Source: CAYRIF01 sp964424205
Lineage (GTDB): Bacteria; Bacteroidota; Bacteroidia; Cytophagales; Cyclobacteriaceae
Length of the DNA stretch: 5,799 nt
Assembly: GCA_964424205.1 (NCBI GenBank)
Contig: CAYRIF010000248.1
Coordinates: 1-5,799, forward strand
Direction: 5' to 3'
In this document: piece by piece, positions 1 through 5,799 of the stretch
Layout of the letters: each line of letters opens with the position of its first letter
Numbering within the stretch: the stretch's first letter is position 1
Notes under the pieces: model-generated
The model's database searches: none
Seen by the model: the letters and a program-made list of their open reading frames with translations, nothing else
Told to the model about the DNA's origin: nothing
Translations under genes and position numbers: made by a program

Positions 1-496
1 TAAGTTTTTTGACTAGTGCAGGCATGTCATCCAAATAAAAACCTGAATCATTTGACTTGTTGATAAGTTCAGCTGCCATATACACCAGTGAAGCATTTTT
101 TCTTTCCAAATAGGAGGGTAACAATGCCAGGACATTGAAATCTGATAAATTCCCATACATTTCTTGAAAAATAGTAACGGCTACTTTTTGGTAGAAAGCA
201 AGATTTTCCACATACATCTTAGAGGTACTCTCTCCAGTGGTGCCGCTGCTTTCAAAAATCATTTCCTCTTCCCATTCTCCTGTTTTTATTGGATGGTTTT
301 TGAAAAACGAAATTGGCAAAAAAGGAATTTTGGAGAGGTCATTAATGGCTTCGGGTACGATGCCCAGTGCCCGGATATACGCTGCGTATATTTTATTATG
401 TGTTGCCTGAAATTTAAAAAGCTGTAAGGCATTTTCTTCGAAATTTAAATTATTGATTAAAAATAATTGTGCTTTAAAACTTTTTATAGATTCCAT
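1..496 (-). CDS. LuxE-like acyl-protein synthetase / acyltransferase, N-terminal part (cut by the window edge)
   Basis: Only the first 165 codons are present; the reading frame is open to base 2 and continues off the left edge. The translated start is MESIKSFKAQLF. A PFLPISFF segment lies at about residues 58-65, and the adenylate-forming P-loop motif SSGTTG at residues 83-88 is followed by ESTSKMY; LALLPSYLERKNASLVYM comes later. This order (FQA near residue 30, P-F-L-P-I-x-F-F, then SSGTTG, then LPSYLER) matches the acyltransferases of the LuxE/acyl-protein synthetase family that are common in Bacteroidota and usually run to roughly 320-330 residues. LuxE activates a fatty acid as acyl-AMP and moves it to an enzyme cysteine; that part of the protein is not in the window. 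The true acyl acceptor here is unknown. It is probably cytoplasmic, as no signal peptide is seen. The ATG at 494-496 is preceded by no Shine-Dalgarno sequence, as is usual in the phylum. The gene is divergent from the lipoprotein gene at 762. Confidence 0.82.
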   Translation of the reverse strand, partial: MESIKSFKAQLFLINNLNFEENALQLFKFQATHNKIYAAYIRALGIVPEAINDLSKIPFLPISFFKNHPIKTGEWEEEMIFESSGTTGESTSKMYVENLAFYQKVAVTIFQEMYGNLSDFNVLALLPSYLERKNASLVYMAAELINKSNDSGFYLDDMPALVKKL

Positions 497-512
497 TCGT
501 TAATATCGTGGA

Positions 513-524
513 GGTAAATTTACC
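513..524. promoter_or_regulatory. 12-bp perfect palindrome upstream of the LuxE-like gene
   Basis: GGTAAATTTACC reads identically on both strands. It ends 16 bases before the start codon of the minus-strand LuxE-like gene. Read on the minus strand it contains TAAATTTA, which differs by one base from the Bacteroidota -7 promoter consensus TAnnTTTG, but no TTTG box lies at the expected distance upstream. It could be a regulator binding site or part of a promoter. This is inference from symmetry and position only. Confidence 0.3.
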
Positions 525-617
525 AACAAATCATATAATGACCTGTTAAATATGTAGGTTCTTTTGTATATTTAATTTTTGGTGTAATACCCTGTTGAAC
601 AAAAAGTACTTCTACCC

Positions 618-705
618 CATCAGAGTCTCTCGAAGAGGACGCTGATGTTGTGAAAATATCTCAGCGTCCCTGCCACCGCAGGCAGGCCTTTCAGGAGACA
701 CTGAG
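618..705. repeat. REPIN-like pair of related hairpins in inverted orientation
   Basis: Two hairpins of one sequence family face each other. The first (618-647) pairs CATCAG, GTC and CTCT with AGAG, GAC and CTGATG around a CGA loop, with one mismatch and one bulged G. The second (660-705) pairs CTCAG and GTC with GAC and CTGAG. Its reverse complement aligns with the first (TCAGTGTCTC against TCAGAGTCTC, and GGACGCTGA in both once the nested insert at 669-686 is removed). As a result GGACGCTGA (637-645) and TCAGCGTCC (661-669) form perfect 9-bp outer arms across a 15-base spacer. Paired palindromes in opposite orientation are the architecture of REP/REPIN elements moved by RAYT transposases; no such transposase is in the window. 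It lies between two divergent genes, so a role as transcription terminator is unlikely. Confidence 0.6.
669..686. repeat. Small palindrome nested inside the second hairpin
   Basis: CCTGCC (669-674) and GGCAGG (681-686) form a 6-bp perfect stem around a six-base loop. It sits exactly where the 660-705 hairpin differs from its partner at 618-647, so it looks like an 18 to 19-bp insertion into an older palindrome. A related sequence is at 3256-3271. GC-rich CCTGCC/GGCAGG palindromes are, from general recollection, frequent in Bacteroidota intergenic DNA. Confidence 0.5.
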
Positions 706-761
706 CGAGTGCTAGTTTTGTTTTGAAAAAGTAATTTAATTTTTAAACTCATATTAATTGT

Positions 762-1445
762 ATGATAAAGTCGAAGGTTTATTTTTTATACGTACTCGTG
801 ATACTCATTGCACTGGGTTCTTGCGAGCGTCCACCTGAGCTACCCATAGCGCCTAATATTACTTTCAATCAGGTGATATTCAAAAAAGGGCAGAGCACTG
901 GCGGTAGTATTGCAGTTGATTCTTTAATAATAAAAATTAATTTCGAAGATGGTGATGGTGATTTAGGATTAAGTAAAGATGATACTGACCCGCCATACAA
1001 TGAATTTGATGTGCAGTTTACGCCACAGGGTGATACCATTAAATTTGGCGCAGCTGGTCAGCCTGATTATAATATTTTCGATTGGTTAATTGTCTCCACT
1101 AGCACTACGAAGGTGGATACTATTAGAGTTATTTATAACGAAAATTTCAAGAATATTTTTGTAGATTTTTATTACAAGAATGCGGGTGGAGAATATGTCC
1201 CTATTGACTTCTTCTCCATTTTTGGAAATACGGCTAGTGGCTTTGGACTAGATGGCAGGTTTCCAATTCTCAATACCCGTGATGTGGAAAGACCACTGAA
1301 AGGAACGTTAACTTATAAAACTGGCTTGGCGTTTTCTCTAAATCCAATTTTTAGGAATGAGACACTACGAGTGGACGTCCAAATCCAAGACCGCACATTC
1401 CATAAAAGCAATATCATTTCTTCGCCTGATTTTAAATTGAAGTAG
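762..1445 (+). CDS. Putative lipoprotein with a DGDGDLG motif, function unknown
   Basis: A 227-residue protein. It opens with a basic n-region (MIKSK) and a hydrophobic stretch ending in the lipobox LGSC, so signal peptidase II would cut before Cys21 and leave a lipid-anchored mature protein of 207 residues on the cell envelope. Residues 61-70 read FEDGDGDLGL, with acidic residues D63, D65 and D67 spaced as in an EF-hand-type calcium loop; D73, D74 and D76 follow. Small lipoproteins with an F-x-DGDGD-[IL]-G segment are common in Bacteroidota and remain uncharacterised, so no function is assigned. The rest is rich in alternating beta-like segments without other recognised motifs. The ATG at 762 is the only start giving a proper signal peptide; there is no Shine-Dalgarno sequence, only A+T-rich leader. 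It is divergent from the LuxE-like gene and convergent with the ligase gene, so it is likely transcribed alone. Confidence 0.82.
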   Translation: MIKSKVYFLYVLVILIALGSCERPPELPIAPNITFNQVIFKKGQSTGGSIAVDSLIIKINFEDGDGDLGLSKDDTDPPYNEFDVQFTPQGDTIKFGAAGQPDYNIFDWLIVSTSTTKVDTIRVIYNENFKNIFVDFYYKNAGGEYVPIDFFSIFGNTASGFGLDGRFPILNTRDVERPLKGTLTYKTGLAFSLNPIFRNETLRVDVQIQDRTFHKSNIISSPDFKLK

Positions 1446-1463
1446 GGTTAACGAGATTCTCTT

Positions 1464-1547
1464 TTTGTCACCTTGAGGCACGAAAGGTCTAAGCCCATCA
1501 TACTTGTAATATGTATATAGATTTCTCACGCTGTTCGAAATGACAAA
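1464..1547. repeat. Dispersed-type intergenic palindromic element, two hairpins facing each other
   Basis: The element starts TTTGTCA (1464-1470) and ends TGACAAA (1541-1547), which are exact inverted copies. Each arm is itself a hairpin. In the left arm ACCTT (1470-1474) pairs with AAGGT (1484-1488); in the right arm ATTTC (1521-1525) pairs with GAAAT (1537-1541). After reverse-complementing the right arm, the two stems occupy the same positions but differ in sequence with pairing kept, which supports a selected hairpin. The middle (1491-1518) is A+T-rich spacer. It resembles the GTCAnnnnGA...AGATTTCT elements scattered between genes in many Bacteroidota genomes. It fills the gap between two convergent genes (1445 and 1616) and could also help end transcription from both sides. 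Confidence 0.62.
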
Positions 1548-1615
1548 CATTTGAACTTGGGTTTCAGAACATTAGTGAGCCAAAGAAACCTACACACAGA
1601 TAAAAAGGAAAAAGC

Positions 1616-3163
1616 CTAGGATTTCCTAAGCTCTTTTTTCAATATCTTACCTGTTGCGCTCATGGGTAGCGCAGCCATAAATTCGACTATTCTTGGATAT
1701 TTATAATCAGCGATTCTACTTTTCGTCCATGCCATCAGCTCATCTTCCGAAACAGTGGCATTGGGTTTTAGCACTACACATGCTTTGATTTCCTCACCTC
1801 TTGCTTCATTTGGAACACCAATGACTGCCACCAGCGAAACCGCTTCGTGTTCCATCATTGCGTCTTCCACTTCTCTAGGATATACATTGAGCCCACCCCG
1901 AATAATCATGTCCTTGGTTCTATCTACGATATAATAAAATCCATCTTCATCTTTGGTGGCAATGTCTCCTGAATATAACCATCCATTTTTAATGGTTTTT
2001 GCATTGGCTTCGGGTTTCTTGTAATACCCTTTCATTACATTGTGCCCTTTGTAAATTAACTCGCCCTTTTCTCCTTGGGCAACTTCATTGCCGTCAGCAT
2101 CTACAAGTTTCACTTGAACTCCCCAGATGGCTGTTCCGATTGACCCGGGTTTGCATCCAATACTTCTATGGTTGAAAGTAACGACTGGTGAGCCTTCACT
2201 CATGCCATATCCCTCTATGATTTCTACATTAAATTTTTTTTCGAAAGAATCTAATACGTTGATAGGAAGTGATGCGCCTCCTGAAATCGCAATTTTTAGA
2301 TTTTTACTAATCGCTTGGATATCAGCTTCATTGGCCTCATGATTTGTCAATGCCCAATACATGGTAGGTACGCCTGCAAAAATAGTGACCTTGTGTTTTA
2401 CCATGGTGTCAAGAACAGCTTGCGCATCAAATCTTGGTAAAAGCACACCCTCACCGCCAGAATAGACAATATTCACCATCAATACAACCATTGAGAAAAT
2501 GTGAAACAAAGGTAGTACTACTAAACCTTTGTCCTCGTAGGTCATGTCCATTAAACCTTTGCACACCAGTGCATTCATAAAAATATTGGCATGAGATAGT
2601 TCTGCACCTTTTGGTTTTCCCGTAGTGCCTGAAGTATAAATAATGATAGCGGTATCATCAGGCGATGTGATGTTGCTTTCTAAACTTGATGATTGTCCAT
2701 TCATCAATGCGCCTAATGTTTTTACATCGTTGATCGGGGATGCCATCGTTGGGTTTGGCATAATCATATAGAAATCTTCGCAAAGGGGTGCTTCATTGAA
2801 CCCTTTATAGCCTCTTTCTCCCATGGGTAACAGGTCATTACCTACAAAACAAAAATAGGCTTTGGCTTCACTATCTTTTAAATGGTATGCTACTTCGTTT
2901 TCTTTCAATAAAACGCTTAAAGGAACGACTACAGCGCCTGCTTTCAATATTCCGAAGTATATAATTGGGAAATAGGGAATGTTCAAACAGCTCAAGGCTA
3001 CTTTGTCTCCTTGTTGTATGCCTGATTGGATCAGCCCATTGGCAACTTGATTGGCAGCACCATTTACTTGCGCATAGGTGAGACTGGTATCTTCATAAGT
3101 AAATGCAATTCTGTCGGCATATTTGTTCGTACTTGATTCTAGTAAGCTTGATAAATTAAACAT
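1616..3163 (-). CDS. Long-chain-fatty-acid-CoA ligase-like acyl-CoA synthetase (ANL superfamily)
   Basis: A complete 515-residue class I adenylate-forming enzyme, the usual length for bacterial acyl-CoA synthetases. These activate a carboxylic acid with ATP to acyl-AMP and pass it to coenzyme A in the cytosol. The P-loop YTSGTTGKPKG is at residues 176-186, LPLFHIFS at 217-224, the adenine-site motif GYGMSEGSP at 318-326, YSGD at 397-400 (D400 should hold the ribose hydroxyls), and DRTKD at 414-418 (hinge), followed by IRGGLNVYP at 421-429. The catalytic lysine of the C-terminal domain is K506 in ATGKILKKELR. All key residues are intact. The motif set favours a fatty or other acyl-CoA synthetase over an amino-acid-activating domain, since no carrier domain follows, but chain length cannot be read from the sequence. 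The ATG at 3161-3163 begins MFNLSSLLES, the normal N-terminus for the family. No Shine-Dalgarno sequence is seen. The nearest upstream gene is 472 bases away, so it likely has its own promoter. Confidence 0.93.
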   Translation of the reverse strand: MFNLSSLLESSTNKYADRIAFTYEDTSLTYAQVNGAANQVANGLIQSGIQQGDKVALSCLNIPYFPIIYFGILKAGAVVVPLSVLLKENEVAYHLKDSEAKAYFCFVGNDLLPMGERGYKGFNEAPLCEDFYMIMPNPTMASPINDVKTLGALMNGQSSSLESNITSPDDTAIIIYTSGTTGKPKGAELSHANIFMNALVCKGLMDMTYEDKGLVVLPLFHIFSMVVLMVNIVYSGGEGVLLPRFDAQAVLDTMVKHKVTIFAGVPTMYWALTNHEANEADIQAISKNLKIAISGGASLPINVLDSFEKKFNVEIIEGYGMSEGSPVVTFNHRSIGCKPGSIGTAIWGVQVKLVDADGNEVAQGEKGELIYKGHNVMKGYYKKPEANAKTIKNGWLYSGDIATKDEDGFYYIVDRTKDMIIRGGLNVYPREVEDAMMEHEAVSLVAVIGVPNEARGEEIKACVVLKPNATVSEDELMAWTKSRIADYKYPRIVEFMAALPMSATGKILKKELRKS

Positions 3164-3255
3164 AGGATATATTTATAGGTTATGTTTTTTCTTACAATAA
3201 TACGGAATTATTTATAATACCGATTTAATTTTATGCAGGTACATGGGCGAACCCA

Positions 3256-3271
3256 CCTGCCAGCCGGTAGG
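3256..3271. repeat. Short GC-rich palindrome related to the one at 669-686
   Basis: CCTGCC (3256-3261) can pair with GGTAGG (3266-3271), with one G-T pair, around a four-base AGCC loop. It stands out as GC-rich in an A+T-rich gap. It shares CCTGCCA with the palindrome nested at 669-686 and appears to be a second member of the same small repeat family. Confidence 0.4.
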
Positions 3272-3302
3272 AAAGAAAAGGATTATATGCGGTATTTTGA
3301 TG

Positions 3303-3553
3303 TTAACCCAGAATATTCATGTGATTAGCTTGGTGTATATGCAATCCCGATAGCTCGAAAAAAAATCGAAGATATATGGGTATATTTCAAGAATTTTGCA
3401 ACCTGTCTATCAGGCAAGCGTAACGGATGCGCCAAGATAATTGCAAGCACCTCAAATTTGGGCTATTTAATTTTCAACGAATTACCGGGTAATTATCTGA
3501 TAATAAGGAAGTTACAAAGGTATTTTTTTAAAACGGTGAATAATTCGGGTTAA
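3303..3553. mobile_element. Short non-autonomous element (MITE-like) or insertion-sequence relic with terminal inverted repeats
   Basis: The left end reads TTAACCCAGAATATTCA (3303-3319). The reverse complement of the right end reads TTAACCCGAATTATTCA (3537-3553). Allowing one-base gaps, 16 of the 17 positions in each end line up. Three flanking bases each side (ATG and ATT, read inward) may extend the repeats to 3300-3556. GGTATT occurs just outside both ends (3291-3296 and 3557-3562) and could be a remnant of a target-site duplication, although three extra bases separate it from the left end. The 251-bp interior encodes no transposase. It has several small palindromes, including a bulged hairpin at 3396-3417 and the pair at 3482-3504. 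It could be a MITE mobilised by a full-length relative elsewhere, or an element that lost its gene. The family was not identified. Confidence 0.5.
3482..3504. repeat. Two abutting short palindromes inside the 3303-3553 element
   Basis: TTACCGGGTAA (3482-3492) is a perfect palindrome around a central G. ATTATCTGATAAT (3492-3504) is a perfect palindrome around a central T, and the two share base 3492. They may be subterminal transposase-binding sites of the surrounding element, or a regulator site about 320 bases ahead of the ligase start. Sequence symmetry is the only evidence. Confidence 0.35.
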
Positions 3554-3635
3554 AATGGTATTACACCCTTTGCAAAAAAAAGAAGCCCGCTATATAATTG
3601 ACTTAACAACCAATGAAATGCTACAAGAGAATCTC

Positions 3636-5774
3636 CTAAACTTCCATATTACCCATCAAAGGTTGTTTGGTAATTCGCTTACCAGTAGCAGCAAAAATTG
3701 CATTGGCGACTGCCGCACCTGCCGGAGGCAAGGTAGGTTCGCCAAGTCCTGTTGGCGCAATGTCACTGTCTATAAAGTGCACATTTACCTGAGGGGTTTG
3801 CTTCATTCTAATCAGGTTATAGTTGTCATAGTTACGCGCTTGTGGCACGCCACCTTTAAACGAAAAATCACCATACATGGCATGTCCAATACCATCAATC
3901 ACACCTCCTTGTGCCTGGTTTTTTGCGCCCAATGGATTTACTACTATTCCGCAATCCACCACGCAAGTAACTTTCTTCACTACTGGCGTTCCATTTTTCA
4001 TGATTACCTGTGCCACCTCTGCCACATGGCTATTATGACAATAGTATGCCGAGAATCCTTGATAAACACCTGCTTTTGTTTTCCCCCACCCTGACTTATC
4101 TACTACCATTTTAATAACCCCTTCCAATCGTTCAGGCGAATATTCAATCCGTTCGTCTGTCGTTCCTTTTACTTTTTGAAGTAAATCAAGCCGCAGCTGT
4201 ATTCGATCTATTTTTAGCGTGTCTGCCAATTCATCAAAGAAGCTTTGTTCTGCAAAAGCAAGGAAATTAGTGTACGGCGCTCGCCATGCACCTGTCGTAA
4301 TTTTGCTATCATGCTTGGCGACATCTACCTGATAGTTTGCTATTGCTCCCGCTGGAAAAAAGTTAGGAATTAAGCCATACATATTCGAATTGATGGCAGC
4401 TTCTTTAAGGTGATAGCCTGTTATCTCTCCATTTTTGATGGCGGCGGCAATCCTATATTTTATCGCGGGTCTGTACATTCCTGCAGACATGTCGTCCTCT
4501 CGTGAAAAGACTACTTTTATCGGTTTCTTAGTCAAGTCTGATATTTCTGCAGCTTCCAATGCAAAATCTCCGTACAGCCTTCTACCAAAACCGCCGCCCA
4601 TTCTTGTCATTTCAAGACTCACTTCAGAAACATCACGTTTCAGCAGGTCAGCAACTCTTTTAGCAGTCCATTCTGGGGTTTGGATTGGTCCTGCCAATGC
4701 TATTTTATCTGTGGTCACGTTGGCAAAGAAATTCATTGGTTCCATGCAGTTGTGTGGTAAAAATGGAGATTCATACGTACGTTCCAGCACCTCATCAGCC
4801 TGTGCAAAAGCTTTTTTTATGTCACCATCAGATCTCAACGTTTCAAACGATGAACCCGCTAATAGATCCATCATGATTTTATCATGGTCTTCTGTGCTTT
4901 CTCCTTTTGTTGCGGTTTTCCAATTGGCTTTTAATGCCTTTTTTCCTTTCATGGCAGCCCAAGTATTACTGGCTAGCACGGCAATTTTATCACCGAACCG
5001 AATCACTTGGCTAACTCCTGAAACGCTTTTAGCAGCTGCATCATCAAAATTTTCTAACGTTTGTCCAAATGCTGGTGGTCGTAAAACCGAGGCGTAAAGC
5101 ATGCCTTCTTGTTTGTAATCGAGTCCAAATAATGGTTTTCCACTAATGATGCCATCAATGTCTACATTCGCTATGTCTTGCCCAATGATGGTGAAATCTT
5201 TTGGGTCTTTTAGCTTAAAATCTTTAGGAATTTCCAAACTCGCTGCTGCCACGGCGACATCGCCATATCCTAGTGTATCTCCTTTGGCATTGGTAATCAC
5301 ACCTTCTTTGGTCGTACACTCTGAGGCATCCACACCCCACTGCGCTGCTGCGGCATTGACTAGCATTTGTCGGGCGGTAGCACCTGTTTCACGCAAGGGC
5401 ATCCAGCCTGATCTTAAAGATTGACTACCACCTGCTACTTGACGCACGTAATTTTCGGTATCGAGTATGCCTTGTGTCACATAGACATTCTTCCAGGCTA
5501 CATCTAGTTCTTCTGCGATGAGCATGGGCATGGAAGTTTTTACGCCTTGACCAATTTCAGGATTAGGAGCGAAGATAGTGACCATACCATTATCTGCAAT
5601 TTTTATAAACGCATTGAAGTCATTAAAATCTAATTTCGAAATATCTACTGGAGGGGTCACATTTGACTGGCAAGCGGTAAAAAAATTGAAGCCAATAAGC
5701 ATTCCGCCACTCGTCAATACTGAGGTTTTTAGAAAAGACCTTCTACTAAAATCTACTTGTTTTGATAATTTCAT
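3636..5774 (-). CDS. Molybdopterin-binding subunit of a xanthine dehydrogenase / isoquinoline 1-oxidoreductase (IorB-type) hydroxylase, Tat-exported
   Basis: A 712-residue large subunit of the molybdenum hydroxylase family (CoxL/XdhB type), which uses water to hydroxylate aldehydes or N-heterocycles. The N-terminus has a twin-arginine signal, SRRSFLK at residues 10-16, then a hydrophobic segment ending FFTAC with Cys35. It is thus exported folded and may be lipid-anchored. Family motifs in order: EIGQGV (73-78), GGSQS (115-119), HNCMEPMN (341-348), MGGGFGRR (392-399, molybdopterin site), GAWRAP (495-500), DCGIVVNP (607-614) and GLGEP (676-680), where E679 is the expected catalytic glutamate. 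GGSQS near the N-terminus plus a Tat signal fits the IorB-like branch, whose members usually exceed 700 residues. Such subunits work with a small 2Fe-2S partner; none is in the window and it is expected beyond 5799. The substrate cannot be inferred. The start at 5774 gives the complete Tat signal; no Shine-Dalgarno sequence is seen. Confidence 0.92.
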   Translation of the reverse strand: MKLSKQVDFSRRSFLKTSVLTSGGMLIGFNFFTACQSNVTPPVDISKLDFNDFNAFIKIADNGMVTIFAPNPEIGQGVKTSMPMLIAEELDVAWKNVYVTQGILDTENYVRQVAGGSQSLRSGWMPLRETGATARQMLVNAAAAQWGVDASECTTKEGVITNAKGDTLGYGDVAVAAASLEIPKDFKLKDPKDFTIIGQDIANVDIDGIISGKPLFGLDYKQEGMLYASVLRPPAFGQTLENFDDAAAKSVSGVSQVIRFGDKIAVLASNTWAAMKGKKALKANWKTATKGESTEDHDKIMMDLLAGSSFETLRSDGDIKKAFAQADEVLERTYESPFLPHNCMEPMNFFANVTTDKIALAGPIQTPEWTAKRVADLLKRDVSEVSLEMTRMGGGFGRRLYGDFALEAAEISDLTKKPIKVVFSREDDMSAGMYRPAIKYRIAAAIKNGEITGYHLKEAAINSNMYGLIPNFFPAGAIANYQVDVAKHDSKITTGAWRAPYTNFLAFAEQSFFDELADTLKIDRIQLRLDLLQKVKGTTDERIEYSPERLEGVIKMVVDKSGWGKTKAGVYQGFSAYYCHNSHVAEVAQVIMKNGTPVVKKVTCVVDCGIVVNPLGAKNQAQGGVIDGIGHAMYGDFSFKGGVPQARNYDNYNLIRMKQTPQVNVHFIDSDIAPTGLGEPTLPPAGAAVANAIFAATGKRITKQPLMGNMEV

Positions 5775-5799
5775 GTTTGTGTATTTAGGGATTAGCTTA

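Larger units (their letters stand above)
3164..3635. other. Gene-free stretch of 472 bases upstream of the ligase gene
   Basis: No credible coding region was found on either strand; the longest start-to-stop frame noticed inside it, at 3376-3423, is only 15 codons. From left to right it holds the A+T-rich leader of the ligase gene (3164-3240), a short GC-rich palindrome (3256-3271), an inverted-repeat-bounded element (about 3303-3553), and the 3' flank of the molybdenum hydroxylase gene. That flank, read on the minus strand, carries a run of eight T residues just after GCGGGCTTC. The promoter of the ligase gene must lie here but no convincing TTTG/TAnnTTTG pair was seen. Confidence 0.6.

Noticed and set aside
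164..427. An 87-codon plus-strand open frame at the left end
   Set aside because: It is antisense to the LuxE-like reading frame, which has clear family motifs over the same bases.
1365..1550. A 61-codon minus-strand open frame across the repeat
   Set aside because: Most of it is the 1464-1547 palindromic repeat and the antisense end of the lipoprotein gene; no start signal or motif supports it.
1560..1590. GGTTTC/GAAACC inverted repeat downstream of the ligase as a terminator
   Set aside because: A 6-bp stem with a 19-base loop and no adjoining T-run is too weak to call.
3195..3202. TATTATTG on the minus strand as a -7 promoter box for the ligase gene
   Set aside because: One mismatch to TAnnTTTG and no TTTG box at the right distance upstream; in such A+T-rich DNA this is expected by chance.
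3376..3423. A 15-codon plus-strand frame inside the mobile-like element
   Set aside because: It is too short, with no ribosome-binding or homology evidence; such frames arise by chance.
3570..3593. GC-rich GCGGGCTTC followed by eight T residues (minus strand) as a rho-independent terminator of the molybdenum gene
   Set aside because: The T-run is suggestive, but no upstream partner for the GC-rich segment was found, so no real stem forms.
3555..4094. A 179-codon plus-strand open frame beginning beside the mobile-like element
   Set aside because: It lies almost wholly opposite the well-supported molybdenum hydroxylase gene, has Cys- and His-rich low-quality translation and shows no recognisable motif.
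4435..5097. A 220-codon plus-strand open frame
   Set aside because: It is fully antisense to the molybdenum hydroxylase gene; its serine- and alanine-rich composition is what the complementary frame of that gene yields.

Overview
The window looks like chromosomal DNA from a Bacteroidota bacterium, most likely of the Cytophagales or a neighbouring order. The reasons are an A+T-rich composition with very A+T-rich intergenic gaps, no Shine-Dalgarno sequence ahead of any of the four genes, a lipoprotein with a DGDGDLG motif of a kind common in this phylum, a LuxE-like acyltransferase of the form found across Bacteroidota, and intergenic palindromic repeats of familiar Bacteroidota style. The assignment rests on recognition, not on a search.

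Layout. A LuxE-like acyl-protein synthetase runs off the left edge on the minus strand (start at 496). A 265-base divergent gap follows, holding a 12-bp perfect palindrome and a pair of related hairpins in opposite orientation, one interrupted by a smaller palindrome. A plus-strand lipoprotein of unknown function occupies 762-1445. It converges on a minus-strand fatty-acyl-CoA-synthetase-like ligase (1616-3163), and the 170 bases between them hold a second palindrome pair. A 472-base gene-free stretch then contains what appears to be a short non-autonomous transposable element or insertion-sequence relic bounded by imperfect inverted repeats (about 3303-3553). The right part (3636-5774) is a minus-strand molybdopterin-binding subunit of a xanthine dehydrogenase/isoquinoline 1-oxidoreductase type hydroxylase, exported by Tat and probably lipid-anchored.

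How the genes relate. The minus-strand genes are separated by large or repeat-filled gaps, so they are probably independent transcription units. The molybdenum subunit probably belongs with genes beyond the right edge, where its 2Fe-2S partner is expected. Two acyl-adenylating enzymes in one window (LuxE-like and FadD-like) hint at acyl metabolism, but nothing in the sequence ties them together. No defence system, CRISPR array, phage gene, rRNA or tRNA was recognised. The most informative non-coding signals are the three palindromic or mobile elements between the genes.
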